A stretch of DNA of 5,273 nt. Origin: CAMEON01 sp045577755. GTDB taxonomy: Bacteria; Bacillota; Clostridia; Oscillospirales; CAG-272. The position numbers were made by a program, and so were the translations under genes. Shown here piece after piece: positions 1 to 5,273 of the stretch. The stretch spans positions 1 through 5,273 of the forward strand of contig JAZNJA010000156.1 in assembly GCA_045577755.1 (NCBI GenBank), read 5' to 3'. How positions within the stretch are numbered: the first letter of the stretch is position 1; each line of letters begins with the position of its first letter. A model generated the notes under the pieces. The model saw nothing but the letters and a program-made list of their open reading frames with translations. It did no database searches and was not told the origin of the DNA.

Positions 1-19
1 TTCCCAACCCCGCGGAAAT

Positions 20-47
20 TTTTTGCCCGATAAGTGGTTTTTGCCCG
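20..47. repeat. Short direct repeat TTTTTGCCCG
   Basis: The 10-mer occurs at 20-29 and 38-47, an 18-nt period, in the intergenic region at the left edge. No function can be assigned. Apart from this and the two-hairpin element, positions 1-171 show no gene, promoter or clear terminator that I can support. Confidence 0.4.
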
Positions 48-53
48 CGCTCT

Positions 54-103
54 TTAGGCTCCCTCCGGGAGGGAGCTCCCGCCCGCAGGCGGGTGAAGGA
101 GTA
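54..103. repeat. Two-hairpin intergenic palindromic element (REP/MITE-like)
   Basis: Two adjacent perfect inverted repeats lie in the non-coding region after the MATE gene. The first is GCTCCCTCC / GGAGGGAGC (58-66 and 68-76). The second is CCCGCC / GGCGGG (78-83 and 88-93, loop CGCA). The outer edges GGCTCCCTC and GAAGGAGT are also imperfectly complementary, so the whole unit could fold as one structure. From memory, this layout matches dispersed intergenic elements in Oscillospirales genomes; that part is recall and has not been tested. Neither strand has a T tract after the stems, so it is not a standard terminator, although it lies about 80-115 nt past the MATE stop and could slow transcription or protect the 3' end. 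Confidence 0.6.
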
Positions 104-171
104 CGCGTGCATAACGGTTTCCACTTTCTGAGGTTATCAGATTCACCGACAAACCCCAATTTTCAACCGCC

Positions 172-1551
172 TCAAACCAACCTCTTCGCCCATTTCCCCG
201 ACTTCAGCATAAAGAACCCGATGATACACTTGAACAGCTCAAGGCTCATACAGATCACGAACAGGGGGATGATGGGCAGATCGGTCAAACGCGACAGGAT
301 CAGCCCCGTAGGTACGCTGACCGCCCAGACGAAGGCGGAGTCGAAGAGGAAGGTGATGAAGGTCTGCCCGCCAGAGCGGAGGGTGAAGTAGCAGTTGTGG
401 GCGAAGGAGCTGAAGGGCATCAGGGCGGCGTAGACCACGATCATGACCGCCGCCAGGGCCTTGACGTCCTCGGTGACGTTGTAGACCAAGGTGAACAGAG
501 GGGACATGGCCGCCATGACCGCCCCGATCCCCGCGCAGAGGACGCAGGAGAAGGCGATGATCTTGCGGTCGGTGTCCTTGGCCTCCTCGATCTGCCCCGC
601 GCCCAGCTGGTTGCCTACGATGATGGCTACGGCGCTACCCATGGACATATACACAATGTTGAAGACGTTGGAGATGGTCACGGCGATGTTCACCGCCGCC
701 ACCGCCACCAGGCCTCGGGTAGAGTAGCACTGGTTCAGCACCGTCATGCCCGAGGACCACAGAAGCTCGTTGAGCATGAGGGGCAGGGACTTGACGAATA
801 TCTGTCCCACCAGAGCCGCAGGGATGCGGGGGGAGCGGTACAGGCCCTTGAAGTAGGGCACCTTTTTGGTGTGGGTGTGGCTCCAGATCACCACGATGGA
901 CAGCTCCACCACGCGGGCGATCACGGTGCCCCAGGCCGCGCCCACCACTCCCAGAGCGGGGAAGGGGCCGATACCGAAAATGAGGAGCCAGTTAAAGAGG
1001 GCGTTGCTGCAGACCGCCGTCACCGAGGCCACCATGGGGGTCACGGTCTGCCCCGTCTCGCGGAGGGTGGCGGAGTAGACCTGGGTCAGAGCCATGGGAA
1101 CCAGGGCGATGAGGGCCACCTTCAGGTACTCGCGGCCGTAGAGCAGGGTCATGGCCGCGTCGGCGGTGGTGTCGTTCTCGGTGAGGAATAGGGTGATGAG
1201 ATCCTCACCGAAGGGGATAAGGATAGCCCCGCCTACCGCGAGAATGAGCAGGATGGCGTAGAGCTTGAAGCGAATGGAGTAGCGCAGTCCCTCGTTATCC
1301 CCCTTGCCGAAGAACTGGGCGGTGAAGATGCCCGCCCCCGACAGTCCGCCGAACACGCAGAGGGTGAAGACGAAGATGAGCTGGTTGGCGATGCCTACTC
1401 CCGAGAGCTGCTCGGTGCCCAGCCGTCCCACCATGACGTTGTCCAGGAGGTTGACGAAATTGGTGATGCCGTTCTGGATGATGATGGGGATGGTAATGGC
1501 CAGGACGGTTTTGTAAAAGGCTTTGGTGCCGATGAGTTTCTTGACTTTCAT
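172..1551 (-). CDS. MATE-family multidrug/cation efflux transporter (complete, 459 aa)
   Basis: An integral membrane antiporter of the MATE (NorM/DinF/MepA-like) family. Members export cationic drugs and metabolites in exchange for Na+ or H+; the substrate here cannot be read from sequence. The length of 459 aa is typical, and the protein shows about 12 hydrophobic segments. The family's two-lobe pseudo-symmetry is visible. Lobe 1 has NLLDNVMVGRLGTEQLSG (residues 34-51), then GAGIFTAQFFGKGD (72-85) and LRETGQTVTPMV (163-174). Lobe 2 has the matching GSAVAIIVGNQLGAG (305-319) and LRSGGQTFITFLFD (391-404). Asp37 sits where MATE proteins carry a conserved TM1 acidic residue. The ATG at 1551 is chosen because GAGG lies 5 nt upstream and because a consensus promoter at 1616-1588 overlaps the alternative ATG at 1599, which would be upstream of the transcript start. 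The stop is TGA at 174-172. The gene has its own promoter and is separated from the upstream gene by a terminator, so it is probably monocistronic. The family call is firm; the subfamily is not assigned. Confidence 0.95.
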   Translation of the reverse strand: MKVKKLIGTKAFYKTVLAITIPIIIQNGITNFVNLLDNVMVGRLGTEQLSGVGIANQLIFVFTLCVFGGLSGAGIFTAQFFGKGDNEGLRYSIRFKLYAILLILAVGGAILIPFGEDLITLFLTENDTTADAAMTLLYGREYLKVALIALVPMALTQVYSATLRETGQTVTPMVASVTAVCSNALFNWLLIFGIGPFPALGVVGAAWGTVIARVVELSIVVIWSHTHTKKVPYFKGLYRSPRIPAALVGQIFVKSLPLMLNELLWSSGMTVLNQCYSTRGLVAVAAVNIAVTISNVFNIVYMSMGSAVAIIVGNQLGAGQIEEAKDTDRKIIAFSCVLCAGIGAVMAAMSPLFTLVYNVTEDVKALAAVMIVVYAALMPFSSFAHNCYFTLRSGGQTFITFLFDSAFVWAVSVPTGLILSRLTDLPIIPLFVICMSLELFKCIIGFFMLKSGKWAKRLV

Positions 1552-1556
1552 GTGTA

Positions 1557-1560
1557 CCTC
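1557..1560 (-). promoter_or_regulatory. Ribosome binding site deciding the MATE start
   Basis: GAGG on the minus strand lies 5 nt before the ATG at 1551. It selects this start over the in-frame ATG at 1599, which has no such site and lies upstream of the -10 box. Confidence 0.85.
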
Positions 1561-1587
1561 GCGCGTAAGATGTAGCGTCCAAGCGGT

Positions 1588-1616
1588 ATTATACCACAAT
1601 GGGACGGGAATGTCAA
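1588..1616 (-). promoter_or_regulatory. Near-perfect sigma-A promoter of the MATE gene
   Basis: On the minus strand, TTGACA (1616-1611) is followed by a 17-nt spacer and TATAAT (1593-1588). The spacer ends in TGTGG, which supplies the extended -10/-16 'TRTGn' element common in Gram-positive promoters. Transcription should begin near 1581-1579, giving a 5' leader of about 30 nt. The -10 box lies inside a small palindrome (1585-1595), which could be a regulator site but may be chance. The sequence between this promoter and the upstream terminator (1617-1690) shows nothing else I can support. Confidence 0.92.
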
Positions 1617-1690
1617 TGGCTTTCGATGATCCTCCGCACTCCCTCGGAAAAGCTGTGCAGGCGCCCGTTTTCCCCTGGGGTACCGAGCGA

Positions 1691-1721
1691 GAAAAGGGGC
1701 GGCCGCAACCGCGGCCGCCCC
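1691..1721 (-). terminator. Rho-independent terminator of the large surface-protein gene
   Basis: This is a perfect 11-bp GC-only stem. The arm GGGGCGGCCGC (1721-1711) and its complement (1706-1696) enclose a 4-nt loop (GGTT on the minus strand). On the minus strand the stem is followed by TTTTCTC. It starts 15 nt after the TAA stop. The T tract is short, but the stem is very stable. The plus strand has no T tract after the stem, so the terminator is directional for the minus-strand gene. It separates this transcript from the MATE promoter downstream. Confidence 0.88.
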
Positions 1722-1736
1722 AAAGGGAAGCGAAAA

Positions 1737-4700
1737 TTATTCGTAGACGATCTCGAAGGCCTTGAACTGGATGGTGGCAACGCTGTTGCCGATGGTCAGA
1801 GCCTCGGCGGAGCCATACTCGATGGTGAGGGTGAACTTGGCCTCGTCTTTGGTGTAAGTAAGACCGGTCAGGGCCTTCTCCATGTTGGCCATCTGGGTCG
1901 CGTTGGTGGTGACGATGGTCACGGTCTTCATGACCTTGCCGTTCACCGAAGCGATGACCAGCTCGTTGCCCTTGTAGAAGCGCATATGATCCTTGGCGGT
2001 GGTGTAGAGCTGAGAGGAGCTTCCCTTGTTGACGGTGACCGAGAACTCGGTACCGGTCCAGACGGAGGAGGTCTTGGCCTCGTCCACCACAGCGCTGCCG
2101 TCATCGGTGCGGGTCACCACGGTCTCAATCTTGAGATTCATGTTCCAGTTGCAACGGTCGCAGAGACCGTTGGTGTCCTCGTCACCGTGACCCAGAGCGG
2201 GGGTACCGACCTTGCCGCAGAAGCAAACGCCGCTATCCAGGCAGGTAGGCTCGGAGAAAACGTGGTCGTGAGACGCAACGATGGTCAGAATACCGCCCTC
2301 CACCTTGGCCTTCTGGCCGGAGGTGCTGCCGGTGTTCTGCTTGGGCTGACCGTACACGCGGACGGTATCGCCCACGACGATCTTCTGCTCCCAGGTCGAG
2401 TGGGAAGCGCCCTCGGCATTCTTGGGCAGACGGACCAGGATGGTGTCGCCGGCCTCGTCACGAATGACGAAGACACCGTTCTTGGCATCGGTCACCTCGG
2501 TGACGACGCCCTGCATATAGTAGCTGGAGGAGAGGGAGACGATGATCATCTTGTTGGCGGTGAACAGGGAGATCTCGGAATCAGCGGCGGGGAGGATGCG
2601 CTTGGTGCAGCCCTCGAAGTCGCAGGTGATGTCCAGATCGGTGTCCACGTGGGGGACCACCTCGGTCTCGTCGGCGGTGTAGGTGTCACCGCAGGCGCAG
2701 GTGTAGGTGGTGAAGCCGGGGACGGTGCAGGTGGGCGCGGTCACCTCGGCGGTGTAGCTGTGGACGTGAGCATCGTACTCGGGGTCAGCCGCGCCGCAAG
2801 CGCAGGAGCCGTCCACGAAGGTATGGCCCAGAGCTGCGACCTTGTTGTCCACGTAGGTGTCGCCGCACTCACAGGTGTAGGTGGTGTAGCCCTCCTCGGT
2901 GCAGGTGGGAGCGGTCACGACGGAACTGTAGGAATGCTCGTGGGGAGCGTCAGGGGTCTCGGAAGAGGACTGTGCGTAGAAGGAGAGCTCGAAAAGATCG
3001 GAGTTGGCTTTGTAGTAGGTGCTCCAGTTGTTCTTGGAGGCATACCACTCGAGGTAGTTGCCGCGGCCGACGTTCTTCACGTAGAAGATACCGTCACCCT
3101 TGGCCTCAAGAGTCCAGGTCTTGTTCGCGCCGTCTGCGTTCAGGGAGGAATAGCTGTCAGCCAGAGCGATAACGTCACCGGTCAGGGAGGTGAAGGTGTA
3201 GGTGCCGTCACCGTTGACCGTCACGACGAAGATCTCGGCGTTGGTTACGTTGGTGAAGTTATCGGCGGAATAGTCAACACCGATATTGTAGAAACCGGTC
3301 TTGGTAGCGGAGAGAAGCTTACCGTGAGCGGGAGCGCCGATGAGCACGTGAGCGCCGTTCTGGAGCTCAGTGACGACCTGCCACTTGCCCTCGGCAGGCT
3401 CTTCGGGAGCCACGTAGTCAGGGTCAGCCGCGCCGCAGACGGTGCAGGTACCCTGATCATATGCGTGGCCCTTTGCGGGGATCTCCTCCTGGGCGACCTT
3501 ATGATCGCAACGGGAGCAATGCTCACCGGCGGTCAGACCTGCCTCGGTGCAGGTAGCGTCGACGGCGGCGTCGGTCACCATATCGTGACCCAGAGCGGCC
3601 ACCTCGTCGGCGACGTAGGTATCACCGCAAGAGCAGGTGTAGGTGGTAAAGCCTGCCTCGGTGCAGGTGGGCGCGGTGACCGCAGTCTCGTAGCTGTGCT
3701 GGTGGCTGTAGTCGATCTCCGCGCCGATGAACTCGACGGAAGCGAACAGAGCGAAGGTGCCGGGCAGGGTATCGATGCAGACGTAGACGGGACCGTTGTA
3801 GTCAACCTCGGTCAGGTCGATCTCGAAGGCCTGGACAGCCCAGCCGCCCAGCTCGTAGGTACCGCCGGCGATGATGGTCTCCTCGGCGGGAGCGGTGCCG
3901 TTCACGTCAGCGCTGACCAGCATGATGCGGTTGTTGGCGCTGTTCTCGTAGTGACCGACGGTCACGGGGGAGTTGTCGCAGCCCCACATGATGACGGCCT
4001 TGGAGTACTTGGACAGGTCGATCTCGCCCAGAGAAACTGCACCCTGATGGACCAGAGCACCGGACTCAACGCCTCCTGCGGCCACCATGCCGGAGTTGGC
4101 GTGGCCCTCAGCACCGACGATGCCGGGGCAGTGGCCGGTAACGGTCCAGAGGTCCTGGGGAACGTTGTAGTTGTCGTAGTGGGTGGGCTTCACGGGAGCC
4201 ATTACGGTGACCTCGTTCAGGCAGACCACGTTGCCGTCAGCATCCTTGTACAGAACGCGGACGGGGGTCTCACCTTCAAAATCAGTGGTATCAATGCGGA
4301 TCTTCATACGGGAGCCGGTCACACCGCCCATAACGGCAGCGGCATCCAGAACACCCTGCTCGGTAGCGTGGGTCCAGGCGTCGTCAAAGATGGGCGCGTT
4401 CATGCCGACCTGGTAACCGAACTGACCGATGGTATCAGCCGTGGTAGCGATCCAGCCCCAGTAGGTCAGGCAGGTGTACTCGGAACCGACCATGTCAGCC
4501 ACGAAGTCCCAATCGGGCTTGGTGGCGGCGTGGTACAGATTCAGGGGGCTATCAGCACCGGCGGCATCGTCCGGACTGCCGTCGCCGTAGAAGAACTGGT
4601 CGAAGGACTGGTGAGCCACGACGGACTTGTCGGCATCCCACATGGGAGCCTTGTGCATCTCGAAGTCGTAAGCCAGAGCGTACTCAGCGGTGTTGAAGAA

Positions 4701-5273
4701 CGCGATGTACTCCACGTCCAGATAGCCCTCATCGGCGCCGCCGGTGTAGAAGTCGTAGCGGATGTAGCCGACGGTAGGATCAGCCATGTAAGAAGCCACG
4801 GTGGGCAGGTGGAAGATCAGGAGATTCCACTCGCCGTTGGCGTTGTAGTTGAAGAGGAAGGACTCGCCGCCTACGGGGCCGGTGCCGTTACCGATGAAGA
4901 ACTCACCGCCCTGAGAGGCGTTGGTGCGGTAGCGAATGACCATGTACTCGGGCATCTCGCCCAGGTTGCCGGCGACCATGAACCAGGGATCGCCGCCCTT
5001 GGCGGTCAGGCTGATGTAGCCGTCCTTCAGCTCGGCGGAGGTGTTGCTGGCGCCTGCCACGTTGGCCAGCTCGTTCAGCTGCTCTGCGCCGACGATCCAG
5101 ACGGGATCAGCGGGATCCACGGGAGGCTCGGTCTCGGGCTCGGGGGTCTCGGGCTCGTCGGTGTCGGGAGCGGGAGTGTCGGGCTCGTCGGTATCGGGAG
5201 CGGGAGTCTCGGGCTCGTCAGTACCGGGAGCGGGAGTCTCGGGCTCGTCGGTGCCGGGAGCGGGGGTCTCATC
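1737..5273 (-). CDS. Large modular secreted/surface protein with Cys-rich repeats, partial (5' end outside window)
   Basis: The frame is open through the right edge, giving 1178 visible residues (numbered from 5273) and a TAA stop at 1739-1737. Modules in order: an acidic Pro/Thr linker of PETPAP(G/D)TDE repeats (1-56); three beta-rich, aromatic-rich regions resembling carbohydrate-binding or galactose-binding-like folds (about 58-200, 216-361, 362-521); Cys/His repeats (524-618); a beta-rich, possibly trefoil-like module (about 630-767); Cys/His repeats (778-891); an OB-fold-like module (about 899-1001; YYMQGVVTEV ... VFVIRDEAGDTILVRL ... VVGDTVRVYGQ); a last, divergent Cys repeat (1002-1042); and a C-terminal beta-sandwich-like module (about 1047-1178). 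There are 28 cysteines, 23 of them in the repeats. No catalytic motif, transmembrane helix, LPXTG or SLH domain is visible, so export signal, anchoring and any enzyme domain would have to be upstream. The in-frame GTG at 5120 is not a convincing start because the repeat linker continues in frame before it. The likely role is extracellular binding or adhesion. The secreted modular type is fairly sure; the function is unknown. Confidence 0.88.
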   Translation of the reverse strand, partial: DETPAPGTDEPETPAPGTDEPETPAPDTDEPDTPAPDTDEPETPEPETEPPVDPADPVWIVGAEQLNELANVAGASNTSAELKDGYISLTAKGGDPWFMVAGNLGEMPEYMVIRYRTNASQGGEFFIGNGTGPVGGESFLFNYNANGEWNLLIFHLPTVASYMADPTVGYIRYDFYTGGADEGYLDVEYIAFFNTAEYALAYDFEMHKAPMWDADKSVVAHQSFDQFFYGDGSPDDAAGADSPLNLYHAATKPDWDFVADMVGSEYTCLTYWGWIATTADTIGQFGYQVGMNAPIFDDAWTHATEQGVLDAAAVMGGVTGSRMKIRIDTTDFEGETPVRVLYKDADGNVVCLNEVTVMAPVKPTHYDNYNVPQDLWTVTGHCPGIVGAEGHANSGMVAAGGVESGALVHQGAVSLGEIDLSKYSKAVIMWGCDNSPVTVGHYENSANNRIMLVSADVNGTAPAEETIIAGGTYELGGWAVQAFEIDLTEVDYNGPVYVCIDTLPGTFALFASVEFIGAEIDYSHQHSYETAVTAPTCTEAGFTTYTCSCGDTYVADEVAALGHDMVTDAAVDATCTEAGLTAGEHCSRCDHKVAQEEIPAKGHAYDQGTCTVCGAADPDYVAPEEPAEGKWQVVTELQNGAHVLIGAPAHGKLLSATKTGFYNIGVDYSADNFTNVTNAEIFVVTVNGDGTYTFTSLTGDVIALADSYSSLNADGANKTWTLEAKGDGIFYVKNVGRGNYLEWYASKNNWSTYYKANSDLFELSFYAQSSSETPDAPHEHSYSSVVTAPTCTEEGYTTYTCECGDTYVDNKVAALGHTFVDGSCACGAADPEYDAHVHSYTAEVTAPTCTVPGFTTYTCACGDTYTADETEVVPHVDTDLDITCDFEGCTKRILPAADSEISLFTANKMIIVSLSSSYYMQGVVTEVTDAKNGVFVIRDEAGDTILVRLPKNAEGASHSTWEQKIVVGDTVRVYGQPKQNTGSTSGQKAKVEGGILTIVASHDHVFSEPTCLDSGVCFCGKVGTPALGHGDEDTNGLCDRCNWNMNLKIETVVTRTDDGSAVVDEAKTSSVWTGTEFSVTVNKGSSSQLYTTAKDHMRFYKGNELVIASVNGKVMKTVTIVTTNATQMANMEKALTGLTYTKDEAKFTLTIEYGSAEALTIGNSVATIQFKAFEIVYE
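2148..2270 (-). repeat. Divergent Cys/His-rich repeat 5 of the large protein
   Basis: A shortened unit: HDHVFSEPTCLDSG, then VCFCGK, PALGH and GLCDRCN. It keeps the initial H-x-H, the C ... C-x-C spacing idea, the ALGH and a final C-x2-C, but has lost the TTYTC block. Visible-residue cysteines are 1011, 1017, 1019, 1038 and 1041. It links the OB-fold-like module to the C-terminal module. Confidence 0.75.
2601..2942 (-). repeat. Cys/His-rich repeats 3 and 4 of the large protein
   Basis: Unit 3 (2942-2781) reads HEHSY ... TAPTCTEEG ... TYTCECGDTY ... AALGH ... GSCACGAADP. Unit 4 (2768-2601) reads HVHSY ... TAPTCTVPG ... TYTCACGDTY ... VVPHVD, then a longer C-x4-C pair (ITCDFEGCTK). Visible-residue cysteines are 791, 801, 803, 824 and 826, then 849, 859, 861, 884 and 889. 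The pair sits between the beta-rich module and the OB-fold-like module, like a spacer. Confidence 0.88.
3420..3704 (-). repeat. Cys/His-rich repeats 1 and 2 of the large protein
   Basis: Unit 1 (3704-3585) reads HQHSY ... TAPTCTEAG ... TYTCSCGDTY ... AALGH. Unit 2 (3584-3465) is a variant with CTEAG ... EHCSRCDHK ... PAKGH. A tail, GTCTVCGAADP, follows to 3420. Visible-residue cysteines are 537, 547, 549, 575, 586, 589, 610 and 613. Unit 1 is also similar at DNA level to the units near 2942-2781 and 2768-2601, for example in the stretches coding for TAPTCTE and TTYTC. Confidence 0.88.
5124..5273 (-). repeat. 30-bp tandem repeat encoding PETPAP(G/D)TDE linker
   Basis: Five consecutive 30-bp units run in frame from the window edge: 5273-5244, 5243-5214, 5213-5184, 5183-5154 and a degenerate 5153-5124. 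They encode ten-residue units such as PETPAPGTDE, PETPAPDTDE and PDTPAPDTDE, ending in PETPEPETEP. Differences between units are mostly at third codon positions or exchange G/D and E/D. The array continues off the right edge, so the true copy number is unknown. An acidic, Pro/Thr-rich composition is typical of extended extracellular spacers. Confidence 0.93.

Noticed and set aside
1..24. CCGCGG followed by AAATTTTTT as a plus-strand terminator at the left edge
   Set aside because: Any stem would need sequence outside the window, and CCGCGG alone is too short to call.
23..391. 122-codon open frame on the plus strand at the left edge
   Set aside because: It runs through the palindromic intergenic element and then antisense into the MATE 3' end. 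The peptide (LPPGGSSRPQAGEG) is just the translated hairpins.
397..1191. 264-codon open frame on the plus strand opposite the MATE gene
   Set aside because: It is antisense to a clear MATE protein, is very rich in His, Gly and Asp as expected of a shadow frame in GC-rich DNA, and has no recognisable motif.
1295..1582. 95-codon minus-strand frame overlapping the MATE start
   Set aside because: A frame-shifted shadow of the MATE N-terminus, low in hydrophobic residues and without a family pattern.
2148..3704. A CRISPR array, suggested by regular repeats
   Set aside because: The repeats are in frame, encode a conserved Cys/His pattern and have uneven spacing filled by coding modules.
5075..5272. 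65-codon minus-strand frame of Pro/Leu/Ser repeats at the right edge
   Set aside because: The off-frame reading of the 30-bp repeats. The frame that continues into the large protein is the coding one.

Overview
The window looks like a piece of a GC-rich, anaerobic gut Clostridia genome (Oscillospirales/Ruminococcaceae type) or of a metagenome contig from one. This is inferred from three things. Codon use is GC-rich. A very large modular secreted protein carries Cys/His repeats of the 'H-x-H-x-Y ... TAPTCTExG ... TYTCxCGDTY ... ALGH' kind, which I recall from such organisms. The left-hand intergenic region holds a two-hairpin element of a style I also associate with them. No taxonomic marker gene is present.

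Layout, with both genes on the minus strand and so read from right to left. (1) 5273-1737 is the 3' part of a giant surface or secreted protein gene. It is open at the right edge, so its start, signal peptide and any N-terminal domain lie outside. The visible 1178 residues begin in an acidic Pro/Thr-rich linker of 10-residue tandem repeats (30-bp DNA repeats). Three beta-rich, carbohydrate-binding-like modules follow, then clusters of Cys-rich repeats alternating with a beta-rich module, an OB-fold-like module and a C-terminal beta-sandwich-like module. There is no LPXTG or other C-terminal anchor. (2) A strong GC-rich hairpin with a short T tract (1721-1691) follows 15 nt after the stop and ends this transcript. 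(3) A near-perfect sigma-A promoter (TTGACA, 17 bp, TATAAT, plus an extended TGTG element) at 1616-1588 drives the next gene. (4) 1551-172 is a complete 459-aa MATE-family multidrug/cation antiporter. Promoter and RBS positions show that it starts at 1551, not at the longer in-frame ATG at 1599. (5) 171-1 is non-coding and holds a two-hairpin palindromic element (about 54-103) and a short direct repeat.

The two genes are codirectional but appear to be separate transcription units, and nothing indicates a shared pathway. The MATE protein would export toxic organic cations or drugs across the cytoplasmic membrane. The large protein would act outside the cell, probably in binding glycans or other surfaces. 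I see no strong case for a new multi-gene system here. The points most worth a second look are the Cys/His spacer architecture, the edge-truncated tandem-repeat linker, the palindromic intergenic element and the unusually perfect promoter.
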